Part shown: in pieces, positions 1 through 5,992 of the stretch
Numbering within the stretch: the first letter of the stretch is position 1
Layout of the letters: each line of letters begins with the position of its first letter
The notes under the pieces: generated by a model
Database searches by the model: none
Told to the model about the DNA's origin: nothing
The model's input: the letters and a program-made list of their open reading frames with translations, nothing else
Position numbers and translations under genes: made by a program
Source of the DNA: Alphaproteobacteria bacterium
GTDB taxonomy: Bacteria > Pseudomonadota > Alphaproteobacteria > Rs-D84
Length of the DNA stretch: 10,651 nucleotides
Direction of reading: 5' to 3'
NCBI GenBank assembly: GCA_017650505.1
Contig: JAGCET010000033.1
Span: 1-10,651, forward strand

Positions 1-117
1 ACACCAAACGGCCAAAAACACCAATGCAATAAAGATAATCGGAAACAAAACCACCAAGAATATGGTTTTAATGTTGTTTGCACGAATATGATCATAAACG
101 GTTTTGATTTTCTTCAT
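1..117 (-). CDS. Partial N-terminus of a membrane protein, possibly M48/HtpX-like metallopeptidase
   Basis: A minus-strand frame is open from an ATG at 117 down to the window edge (39 codons, no stop). It reads as a short basic start, then a motif resembling VYDHIRANNIKT, then a strongly hydrophobic segment of about 20 residues (roughly residues 20-38). A 'YDxIxxNxxKT' stretch just before a membrane helix is typical of the N-terminus of M48-family (HtpX-like) membrane zinc peptidases, which degrade damaged membrane proteins. The HExxH catalytic motif would lie outside the window, so the family call is inference. An in-frame ATG at 132 would add five residues. Neither start has a clear Shine-Dalgarno; 117 was chosen because it better fits the length expected before the helix. 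The gene diverges from the one at 221. Confidence 0.45.
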   Translation of the reverse strand, partial: MKKIKTVYDHIRANNIKTIFLVVLFPIIFIALVFLAVWC

Positions 118-164
118 ATCGCCATCATACATAAATACCCCAACAAAATTCAATAAAAAAGTAC

Positions 165-192
165 TTGACATTGTAAAATTTTGTATTATATC
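165..192 (+). promoter_or_regulatory. Sigma-70-type promoter for the gene at 221
   Basis: A perfect -35 hexamer TTGACA (165-170) is followed after 16 bp by TATATC (187-192). The predicted start of transcription near 199 gives a leader of about 22 bases carrying AGGAG (211-215) five bases before the ATG at 221. This promoter and RBS are why the upstream in-frame ATG at 104 was rejected as the gene start. Confidence 0.7.
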
Positions 193-220
193 TATATCAG
201 ACAAACAAAAAGGAGTTGTT

Positions 221-805
221 ATGAATACACCAGAATTGGATAAAATTGCAAACCGTGTTGACGGTGACAAAGTGAACCGTTGGACCAATGTTACTCAATC
301 GGGTATATTGGGGGCAAATGTGCTTGTCTGTTTTTTTGCGATGTGTGGGATTATTTACAAAATAAGAAATAATGATGAGATGCGAACTATTATGTCAACA
401 AACGAGTATAGTTCTGCTGGGGTTTGGGCTGTTTTCTTGTTAGCATATCTTGTTTTTGATAGTAAAAAAGAAAAAAACGAAAAATCACGTAAATTATTCG
501 CATCTTTTATAAGCAATGCATTTGCGGATAAAGTTAATCCATATAATGACGAATATGCAAAAATGGCGGCGGAATATTTATTGAATTTTATGACCGGCGC
601 CGAAAAAGATGCGATAAAGGTCGGGTACGAAAAATTGAATACCGAAGATACAAAGGCTGTTGACGCATATATCGCACGGGTTAACGAGATTATAACCGGT
701 GTTTTGGTACGTCAGCCGGGCCTTGACAAGACCGTTGCGGACATTGCCAGTGGTAAAACGTATGCGTTCAATGGCTGGGCTGCACCGGAACGCGGCGGCC
801 GCTAG
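221..805 (+). CDS. Unrecognised two-helix membrane protein (194 aa)
   Basis: I do not recognise the family. The start at 221 is set by AGGAG at 211-215 and the promoter at 165-192. The protein has a polar N-terminus (residues 1-25), a hydrophobic helix at about 28-46, a short polar loop, and a second hydrophobic helix at about 66-80. A lysine/glutamate-rich segment follows (about 81-92), then a soluble, probably helical C-terminal domain of about 100 residues ending in a GC-rich tail (APERGGR). The positive charge after the second helix suggests that both ends face the cytoplasm, with the C-terminal domain inside. The gene is a single transcription unit: its own promoter lies upstream and a hairpin lies 24 bases after the stop. 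It diverges from the possible M48 peptidase, but no functional link can be shown. No catalytic motif is visible. Confidence 0.75.
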   Translation: MNTPELDKIANRVDGDKVNRWTNVTQSGILGANVLVCFFAMCGIIYKIRNNDEMRTIMSTNEYSSAGVWAVFLLAYLVFDSKKEKNEKSRKLFASFISNAFADKVNPYNDEYAKMAAEYLLNFMTGAEKDAIKVGYEKLNTEDTKAVDAYIARVNEIITGVLVRQPGLDKTVADIASGKTYAFNGWAAPERGGR

Positions 806-829
806 GTTGAATCTTTTTATTCAAATTTT

Positions 830-855
830 ATGTGGGGCGCGATTGCGCCCCATGT
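830..855 (+). terminator. Hairpin terminator after the 221-805 gene
   Basis: GGGGCGC (834-840), loop GATT and GCGCCCC (845-851) form a perfect 7-bp GC stem that can be extended by up to four weaker pairs. The T-rich tract that follows (862-872) is interrupted and set back, so termination may be imperfect. Any read-through would enter the M23 gene. Confidence 0.6.
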
Positions 856-883
856 TATTCAGATTTATTTTTGGTAAAAATTA

Positions 884-892
884 TGATAAAAT
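884..892 (+). promoter_or_regulatory. Extended -10 element just before the M23 gene start
   Basis: TG-A-TAAAAT (884-892) is an extended -10 box whose end lies only 6 bases before the ATG at 899. Transcription would begin at or next to the start codon. No convincing -35 hexamer is visible (TTTATT at 864-869 is the best) and there is no Shine-Dalgarno, so a leaderless transcript is inferred. Confidence 0.4.
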
Positions 893-898
893 ACCCGT

Positions 899-1744
899 AT
901 GTGGTTGCGATGGTTTGTTTTAATGGTTTGTGGAATTGGTACGGCGTACGCCGGATTTTTGCAACCGACATCTTTTCCAAAAACCGTTGATGATCTATCT
1001 TTTGCCGAACGTATGGCACTGCGCAAGGCGGGATATGACCAATTCGAAACATTATACGATGAAAATGGGCGGTGTATTTCCGGGTGCGCGTATGCGCAAC
1101 TAAACCTTGAAGACGAATTGGCGGCGATGGAACGTTGGAACCGCCTTTCGCGTCGGGAATTGGTTGAACAACACGGATATACCGAAAACCCGGATGGAAC
1201 GGTGACACCACCACCCGTCCCACCGCGTACGGAATTTCCCGATCAACCCCCAACACAACCAAATACTCCGCCATCGGCCCCGCCGTCATCATCCGATGGT
1301 TGTCCCGACAAAAATACTGCATTCGCAAATCGTGATATTCCATATGGGAATCCGTTGGGGTATATGGCATGTATATCTTCGCCCTATGGCCCGCGCAAGA
1401 TTTTTGGAAAAACCAGTGTGCATCACGGTGTTGACTTTCGTGCGGCAATCGGTACACCGGTTTATGCGCCGGCAAATGGTACGGTCGCGGTTGTGTTCGT
1501 GCAAAACGAAACGTGCGGAAACGGGGTGGTTATAAAACATTCGAATGGATATTCGACGAAATATTGTCATTTTGATTCTGTATCTGTTAAAAAGGGGGAC
1601 AAAGTATCGTCGGGGTGTTTAATTGGCAAAACTGGAAACACGGGGCGCAGTACGGGTCCGCATCTGCATTATTCGGTCATCAAAGACGGCGAAAGCATCA
1701 ATCCCGCAGACTTTATTGAACCGGGGCACGAACGCTGTCAGTAA
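899..1744 (+). CDS. Secreted M23-family (LytM/lysostaphin-type) metalloendopeptidase
   Basis: This is a predicted zinc endopeptidase that cuts peptide cross-links in periplasmic peptidoglycan. Residues 1-19 form a signal peptide ending TAYA-G. An N-terminal region (20-103) of unknown fold carries a CxxxC pair (C59, C63), followed by a proline-rich linker (about 104-130). The M23 domain (about 150-275) has the HxGxD motif (H175, G177, D179), a YCH histidine at H224 and the HLH motif (H255-H257), so the zinc ligands and catalytic histidines are all present and it should be active. Eight cysteines remain after signal cleavage (59, 63, 135, 158, 206, 223, 240, 280), consistent with disulfides in an oxidising periplasm. 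The start has no Shine-Dalgarno but sits directly behind a -10-like box. The last 32 bp overlap the convergent Smr gene. A role as a division amidase activator is less likely because the active site is intact. Confidence 0.9.
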   Translation: MWLRWFVLMVCGIGTAYAGFLQPTSFPKTVDDLSFAERMALRKAGYDQFETLYDENGRCISGCAYAQLNLEDELAAMERWNRLSRRELVEQHGYTENPDGTVTPPPVPPRTEFPDQPPTQPNTPPSAPPSSSDGCPDKNTAFANRDIPYGNPLGYMACISSPYGPRKIFGKTSVHHGVDFRAAIGTPVYAPANGTVAVVFVQNETCGNGVVIKHSNGYSTKYCHFDSVSVKKGDKVSSGCLIGKTGNTGRSTGPHLHYSVIKDGESINPADFIEPGHERCQ

Positions 1745-2102
1745 TCTTGCGAAATTTGACCGCAAAACTGCCGTTATTCAATGGTATGCAAGACACAATG
1801 TACGGTGCCAATATGCTTGTTTGAACCCATTCTTGGAATTTTATTTTCAAAATGCCACTTGCGCCGGTAATTATCTTGGCATCTTTTGCACCCGATGTCG
1901 CAATTTCCATTATTTCACCCCACGCCTGCTCAACCGTATGCATATGTAAGTCCAAATCTATGTGTGATGGAATTTGTTGTGGCTTTGGAATGCGTTTGGA
2001 AAGTTTTAACTCGCCACGTACGCGTCGACGTGTTGCATCATCATCGGGCGAAAAGTCCGCACCAATCATATCGGCAATATCTTGGTCGGTCAGTTGTTTC
2101 AT
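1713..2102 (-). CDS. Small Smr-domain protein (129 aa)
   Basis: The protein is mostly a C-terminal Smr domain, the fold of the MutS2 tail and of stand-alone Smr proteins, which nick or bind DNA or RNA. The visible marks are the LDLH motif inside DLDLHMHTVEQAW (about residues 49-61) and a TG-containing turn (TGASG, about 79-83) followed by KFQEWV. The family usually has LDLHGxT and a longer TGxGxxG loop. Here the glycine after LDLH is replaced by methionine and the loop is short, so nuclease activity is uncertain. The N-terminal 45 residues are charged and resemble the linker found ahead of Smr in proteobacterial proteins. The ATG is 1 base beyond the bamD stop, indicating a bamD-smr operon with translational coupling. 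Its 3' end overlaps the M23 gene by 32 bp with no terminator between them. Confidence 0.8.
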   Translation of the reverse strand: MKQLTDQDIADMIGADFSPDDDATRRRVRGELKLSKRIPKPQQIPSHIDLDLHMHTVEQAWGEIMEIATSGAKDAKIITGASGILKIKFQEWVQTSILAPYIVSCIPLNNGSFAVKFRKITDSVRAPVQ

Positions 2103-2103
2103 A

Positions 2104-2829
2104 TTATTTTTCTAGCTTTTTGGCCCAATCGCTGTCCGGGAAATTCAGTTTCAACATTTCTGAATAACCATCCGCCTGGTCTTTCAGGCCGATTGCCGTA
2201 TATGCCTCGGTCAAACGGTACATCGCTTCGGCCGGCATAACTGTTTCCGGTGCATCGGTAATAATAGATTGCAATTTTGTAATCGCACTGGCCCAGTTTT
2301 CTTTGCGCATATCATCGCGCGCAGAATACATAACCTTGCCCGCGATATAGTTTTTTAAAATATTCACCTTGTTTTTTGCATTTTCTGCGTATGGCGAACG
2401 TGGAAAACGGTCAATCAACTGTTGAAACTGATTCAATGCATATACCGACATGCCGGGTTCACGACGAACATCGCTGACCTGGCGATAATAGCACATTCCG
2501 CGCAGGTACAAAACATACGGCACATCACGATGCCCGGGGTGAAAGCGCATAAATCGGTCTGCGGTCAAAATGGCGTTTGGAAAATCATCGTCCAAATATT
2601 GCGAATATGCCGCCATAACCAATGCGTCCGGCGCCCATTCACTTGCGGGATATTGTGTTTCCACGGCCAAGAACTTTTCCGCCGCATCGTCATAATCACG
2701 TTTGTCAAATTCGCCGTACGCTTCGGCATACAGATCGGCAAGTGGTTGTTGTACAATAATCTTGTCGTCATCGCCACTGCAACCAGCCAAAACTGCGCAT
2801 GTTAATACAGATAGAAATATTTTTTTCAT
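2104..2829 (-). CDS. bamD: Outer membrane protein assembly factor BamD
   Basis: BamD is an essential lipoprotein of the BAM complex that folds beta-barrel proteins into the outer membrane. The 241-residue protein, a normal length for the family, begins with a lipoprotein signal whose lipobox LAGC puts the lipidated cysteine at C17. Tetratricopeptide-type helical repeats follow: an AYGEFDKRDYDDAAEKF repeat, paired 'QYPxSEWAPDA' and 'RFPRSPYAENA' motifs, and the diagnostic YYRQVSDVRREPG segment in the middle. The start at 2829 is supported by AGGA about seven bases upstream and by the signal sequence. It is first in a minus-strand unit with the Smr gene and diverges from murJ. The usual alphaproteobacterial neighbours lpxC, recN and ligA are absent here. 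Confidence 0.95.
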   Translation of the reverse strand: MKKIFLSVLTCAVLAGCSGDDDKIIVQQPLADLYAEAYGEFDKRDYDDAAEKFLAVETQYPASEWAPDALVMAAYSQYLDDDFPNAILTADRFMRFHPGHRDVPYVLYLRGMCYYRQVSDVRREPGMSVYALNQFQQLIDRFPRSPYAENAKNKVNILKNYIAGKVMYSARDDMRKENWASAITKLQSIITDAPETVMPAEAMYRLTEAYTAIGLKDQADGYSEMLKLNFPDSDWAKKLEK

Positions 2830-2844
2830 TTTTTAATCCTGGGC

Positions 2845-2874
2845 TTGATTTTGATTGTTCTGTGTGAGTATAAT
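2845..2874 (+). promoter_or_regulatory. murJ promoter giving a leaderless transcript
   Basis: TTGATT (2845-2850), an 18-bp spacer and a perfect TATAAT (2869-2874) lie directly upstream of the murJ ATG at 2882. The 7-base gap places the transcription start at the start codon. No Shine-Dalgarno is present. Confidence 0.65.
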
Positions 2875-2895
2875 CCAAATTATGAAACTTGGCAA
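2867..2895 (-). promoter_or_regulatory. bamD promoter, overlapping the murJ promoter
   Basis: On the minus strand TTGCCA (2895-2890) is followed after 17 bp by TATACT (2872-2867). The -35 box lies inside the first codons of murJ and the -10 box shares four bases with the murJ -10. Predicted transcription from about 2860 gives a leader of about 30 bases with an AGGA ribosome-binding site. Confidence 0.6.
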
Positions 2896-4345
2896 ACATA
2901 TTTTCGGCGTTGGCCTTATGACCGGAATAAGTCGCATATTTGGATTCGTTCGCGATATGCTGATTGCGCGCGTGTTGGGGGCAGGGCGGTTGTCAGATAT
3001 ATTTTTGGCCGCATTCAAATTGCCGAATTTATTCCGCGACCTGTTGGGCGAAGGCGCACTGTCCACAATATTTATTCCAATGTATGCCGATTCAAAACAC
3101 GACGAATCGTTTGCCAAAAATGTATTTTCTTGGTTGATTTTGGTTTTGTTGGGAATCACAATAGTATTTGAAATCTGTATGCCATTGGTCGTATGGGGCT
3201 TGGCCCCGGGTTTCGCCGATGTGCCGGGAAAAATGGAATTGACCGTTATCATATCGCGAATAATGTTCGTTTACGTAATATTCATATGCGCGGCGGCATT
3301 TTTATCGGCGGTTTTGAATGCTTTTTCTCGATTTGTGCTGGCGGCGTTTATGCCGGTACTTCTGAATATAATGTTGATTGGCGCATTGTTGTTTTCTTTG
3401 TACATTGGTGCGTCTGATACGGTGTTGTACATTATGGCGGGAACGGTTGTTGCGTCCGGCATAATCCAATGTTTGGTATTGCTTTGGCGGATACGGCGAA
3501 AACATTTTGGTTTGCGTTTGGTGATTCCGCGTTGGACCCCGGGTATCAAGACAATGTTCAAACGATTCGGTGTAAGTATTATTGGCAACGGTTTTTACCA
3601 AATAACAATCATTTTGGGGACTTTGGTGGCAAGTTTTGAAAGTGGCGCGGTTTCATGGCTTTATTACGCCGACCGGATTATCCAATTGCCATTTGCGATT
3701 ATTGGCCTTGCGGTTGGAACGGTTTTAATGTCATCTATATCACACGCAATCGCCGAAAAGAATATGCGCAGTGTTTATATTCAACAGAATTCTTCTATGC
3801 GCCAATCTATGATGTTGATATTGCCATGCGTTGCGGGGTTGTTCGTTTTGGCCGAACCGATTATAAAGTACCTGTTTGAATACGGTGCATGGACGGCACA
3901 TTCTACACATGCGGTGGCCATTGCAATAATGATTCAGGTTTTTGTTTTGCCCGCAATGGTAATAAGCCAGGTTTACAGCAAGACATTATATGCCAGCCAA
4001 GATGTAAAAACACCCGTCAAAACCAGTATAACATCACTTGCGATCGCGTCTGTGTTATATTTGGCACTGTTCCCGTTTGTTGGGTATTTGGCAATTCCGA
4101 TTGGTGTTGTCGCAAGTGGATATGTTAAAAATTACCTTTTGGCGCGCGCGTGCCGTCGCCGTAATTTGATAAAGATGGATTCGCGTACGGGACGGGCAAT
4201 AATCGTATTTGGTGCGATTTCTGGGGCGTTGGGATTGGGGTTATGGCTTGTGCCGATAAACAATATTTTATCACTTGGGTTGGCAATTTGTGGTTTTGGA
4301 ATAGTCTATTTGCCAATCGCATTTTTAATAAATCGAAAAATATAA
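2882..4345 (+). CDS. murJ: Lipid II flippase MurJ (MviN family)
   Basis: MurJ flips lipid II across the inner membrane for peptidoglycan synthesis. The 487-residue protein is hydrophobic throughout, with about 14 potential membrane helices. It has the family N-terminus GLMTGISRIFGFVRD, then DIFLAAFKLPNLFRDLLGEGALS. Residues R18, R24, D39 and R52 fall at the same numbers as the cavity charges of the E. coli protein as I recall it, and YYADR (R265) marks the central arginine. An in-frame ATG at 2855 was rejected because it would place the promoter -10 box inside the gene and adds nine residues unlike the family. With a start at 2882 the N-terminal numbering matches the family exactly. The gene is divergent from bamD and is followed by rlpA with its own promoter. 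Confidence 0.95.
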   Translation: MKLGKHIFGVGLMTGISRIFGFVRDMLIARVLGAGRLSDIFLAAFKLPNLFRDLLGEGALSTIFIPMYADSKHDESFAKNVFSWLILVLLGITIVFEICMPLVVWGLAPGFADVPGKMELTVIISRIMFVYVIFICAAAFLSAVLNAFSRFVLAAFMPVLLNIMLIGALLFSLYIGASDTVLYIMAGTVVASGIIQCLVLLWRIRRKHFGLRLVIPRWTPGIKTMFKRFGVSIIGNGFYQITIILGTLVASFESGAVSWLYYADRIIQLPFAIIGLAVGTVLMSSISHAIAEKNMRSVYIQQNSSMRQSMMLILPCVAGLFVLAEPIIKYLFEYGAWTAHSTHAVAIAIMIQVFVLPAMVISQVYSKTLYASQDVKTPVKTSITSLAIASVLYLALFPFVGYLAIPIGVVASGYVKNYLLARACRRRNLIKMDSRTGRAIIVFGAISGALGLGLWLVPINNILSLGLAICGFGIVYLPIAFLINRKI

Positions 4346-4354
4346 ATTTTAGTA

Positions 4355-4411
4355 TTGAAACCGAACTTTTTATGTGATACAATGGTGACATAAGAATGTA
4401 AGGAGTCCTTA
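4355..4411 (+). promoter_or_regulatory. rlpA-like gene promoter and palindromic ribosome-binding site
   Basis: TTGAAA (4355-4360), a 17-bp spacer and TACAAT (4378-4383) form a near-consensus promoter. The Shine-Dalgarno AAGGAG (4400-4405) sits seven bases before the ATG at 4413 and lies inside a perfect palindrome TAAGGA-G-TCCTTA (4399-4411). This can fold into a 5-bp hairpin that would partly mask the ribosome-binding site. Confidence 0.65.
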
Positions 4412-4412
4412 A

Positions 4413-5297
4413 ATGAAAAAATTGGTATCTTTGGCGGTCTTGACTGCTTTGGTTGCCGGATGTGCGGACACTACACAGCCGGTGGGTTCTGAATATGGTT
4501 CTGACGGTTTTGGTGAAGAAACGTTGGTCACAGAAAACACGTCTTTGAATGACGCGTATTTGATGGCGGCGGCACCACGTTATTACATCGGTAATGCGTA
4601 TAAGGTCGAAGATGTTCAATACATTCCGGCCGAAGATTACACATACAATCAAACCGGTATGGCGGGCATAATACCGACCGAATTGAATGGAACAAAGACA
4701 AGCAATGGCGAAACATATGATATGAATCAAATGGTTGCAACAAGCAAGACTTTGCCACTGCCCACAATCGCGCGTGTAACGAATTTGGAAAACGGTGAGG
4801 CAATCACGGTTCGTATCAATAATCGTGGTCCGTATGTGAATACAAGAATTATGGATTTGTCGCCGGCGGCGGCACAAAAGATTGGCTTGCGTAACCAGTC
4901 AAAGATTCAGATTCAGGTGTTGCCAGAACAATCTATGACGGTCAAGAATGCAACGTTGGGTGTATCGGCCCAAAAACCGATTGCACCGGAACCTGTGGTG
5001 GTTGCCGAACCGGCGCCTGCGCCTACACCTGCACCGACACCATTGGTTGCACCGTCGGGTGATTACAGTGTCCAAGTTGCGGCGTTCTATGCCGAAGACA
5101 GTGCGAATTCATTGGTTGCACGTATGCGCAACTATGGGGATGCGACGGTTGTCAAAGAAGGCGATATGTTCAAGGTTCGTATAGTGAACTTGGATGCCGC
5201 GAATGCCCGTCGTGTTATTGACGCATTGCGCAATAACGAAGGCATGGCACCGGGTTTATTGAAAGATGGACGTTGGGTAAACGCGGATAGTATCTAA
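4413..5297 (+). CDS. RlpA-like lipoprotein (double-psi beta-barrel plus SPOR), probably catalytically dead
   Basis: Active RlpA proteins are septal lytic transglycosylases acting on denuded glycan strands. This 294-residue protein has a lipobox LVAGC with C17 as the lipid site and the RlpA entry segment YYIGNAYKV (57-65). An RlpA-type double-psi beta-barrel spans about 80-170 and contains TSNGETYD (96-103), KTLPLPT (112-118), RVTNLENGEAITVRINNRGPY (121-141) and DLSPAAAQKIGL (148-159). A Pro/Ala linker (191-214) precedes a SPOR domain (217-294), which binds denuded septal peptidoglycan. The family's AAHKTLP histidine is S111 here, the NDRGPF aspartate is N137, and the ASWYG motif is AGIIP; only the glutamate E100 remains. 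Loss of lytic activity is therefore inferred. It has its own promoter and terminator. The start is fixed by the RBS and signal peptide. Confidence 0.9.
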   Translation: MKKLVSLAVLTALVAGCADTTQPVGSEYGSDGFGEETLVTENTSLNDAYLMAAAPRYYIGNAYKVEDVQYIPAEDYTYNQTGMAGIIPTELNGTKTSNGETYDMNQMVATSKTLPLPTIARVTNLENGEAITVRINNRGPYVNTRIMDLSPAAAQKIGLRNQSKIQIQVLPEQSMTVKNATLGVSAQKPIAPEPVVVAEPAPAPTPAPTPLVAPSGDYSVQVAAFYAEDSANSLVARMRNYGDATVVKEGDMFKVRIVNLDAANARRVIDALRNNEGMAPGLLKDGRWVNADSI

Positions 5298-5313
5298 AAG
5301 TTTTCTCATGTGT

Positions 5314-5322
5314 ACCTCCTTA
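5314..5322 (+). promoter_or_regulatory. Anti-Shine-Dalgarno motif in the rlpA 3' region
   Basis: ACCTCCTTA matches the conserved 3' tail of 16S rRNA and lies 17 bases past the stop codon of the RlpA-like gene, directly ahead of its terminator hairpin. Seven bases (CTCCTTA) are complementary to the gene's own ribosome-binding region TAAGGAG (4399-4405). A role in a 3'-end small RNA or in leader pairing is possible but unproven. Confidence 0.35.
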
Positions 5323-5324
5323 AG

Positions 5325-5352
5325 AAAAATCCCCACTATTGTGGGGATTTTT
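5325..5352 (+). terminator. Bidirectional intrinsic terminator
   Basis: AAAAATCCCCAC (5325-5336), loop TATT and GTGGGGATTTTT (5341-5352) form a perfect 12-bp inverted repeat with a T-run on both strands. It lies between the convergent RlpA-like gene and deaminase gene and can terminate both. Confidence 0.92.
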
Positions 5353-5367
5353 AACAGAAAATATGTA

Positions 5368-5880
5368 TTATTTGGTGTATTCTTGTAATTTTTTCATCAT
5401 ATCTTGTGCGGTACCAAGTGATTTATAATTTATGCCGGCTTCGTCAAACATTTGAAATGATATACCAAGTGAATCGCGCCAACCCGGAATTTGCCTGTCC
5501 AAATCCGGATCAAGATAGATTATTTCCCGAATGCCACTTTGGATTATGGAACCTGCGCAACGCGTGCATGGGGCCATTGTCGCATACAAAATTCCACCAT
5601 CAAGCCTGGTCCCGTTGCGCCCCGCATTTAAAAGGGCATTTTCTTCGGCATGGACCACAAAGTCGTATTTAGTTGGGCGTTGCCAACGTGTCGGAACATT
5701 ATCATCTATTCCCCGTGGAAAACCGTTGTATCCCATGGATAGTATCGTTTTATTTGGGCTAACAATTACGCAACCGACCTTTGTGCTGTTATCTTTTGAC
5801 CAAGTGGCGATAAATTGCGCCATTTGCATAAATCTGTAATTCCATTTATCTGTGAAAGTGAAACCTGTTTTATTATCCAT
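5368..5880 (-). CDS. dCMP deaminase-family zinc deaminase
   Basis: This is a cytidine/deoxycytidylate deaminase-fold enzyme of 170 residues, most like dCMP deaminase (ComEB/DCTD type), which turns dCMP into dUMP for thymidylate synthesis. The zinc site is complete: HAEENAL with H77 and catalytic E79, and PCTRCAGSII with C105 and C108. The N-terminal WNYRFMQMAQFIATWSKD and the GYNGFPRGIDD segment are typical of dCMP deaminases. The ATG at 5880 has AGGA six bases upstream. A possible promoter on the minus strand is TTGAAA (5949-5944) with TAGTAT (5927-5922), spaced 16 bp. The gene diverges from era and ends at the bidirectional terminator. Substrate preference within the family cannot be settled from sequence alone. 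Confidence 0.9.
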   Translation of the reverse strand: MDNKTGFTFTDKWNYRFMQMAQFIATWSKDNSTKVGCVIVSPNKTILSMGYNGFPRGIDDNVPTRWQRPTKYDFVVHAEENALLNAGRNGTRLDGGILYATMAPCTRCAGSIIQSGIREIIYLDPDLDRQIPGWRDSLGISFQMFDEAGINYKSLGTAQDMMKKLQEYTK

Positions 5881-5976
5881 TGGTATTCCTTTTGGTTGGT
5901 TCGCGTTCTCTCTTGCTACTCATACTAGAATATTATGCCGGGATTTCAAGTTTTTTGTTCACTTTTGAAAAATCTG

Positions 5977-5985
5977 TGCTATTCT
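5977..5985 (+). promoter_or_regulatory. Extended -10 element directly before era
   Basis: TG-C-TATTCT (5977-5985) is an extended -10 box ending 7 bases before the era ATG at 5993. The -35 region is weak (TTCACT at 5958-5963 is one option). There is no Shine-Dalgarno, so a leaderless mRNA is inferred. The bases ACCCGT-ATG are identical to those at the M23 gene start. Confidence 0.45.
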
Positions 5986-5992
5986 GACCCGT

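Noticed and set aside
185..190. Minus-strand TATAAT (190-185) as promoter of the partial gene at 1-117
   Set aside because: No acceptable -35 hexamer at 16-18 bp, so the match is not sufficient to call.
796..803. GCGGCCGC palindrome at the end of the 194-aa protein gene
   Set aside because: Explained by codons of the C-terminal tail; no further symmetry or repeat around it.
855..1475. Long minus-strand open frame (206 codons) opposite the M23 gene
   Set aside because: It lies antisense to a gene with full catalytic motifs, its translation shows no family pattern, and no ribosome-binding site supports it.
2833..3252. Minus-strand open frame opposite the murJ start
   Set aside because: It covers the promoter region and antisense of conserved MurJ residues; Asn/Ser/Pro-rich shadow composition.
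4125..4877. Minus-strand open frame of 250 codons across the end of murJ and start of the RlpA-like gene
   Set aside because: It runs antisense through two convincing genes plus a promoter; the translation is rich in Cys/Arg/His/Ile as expected for a shadow frame.
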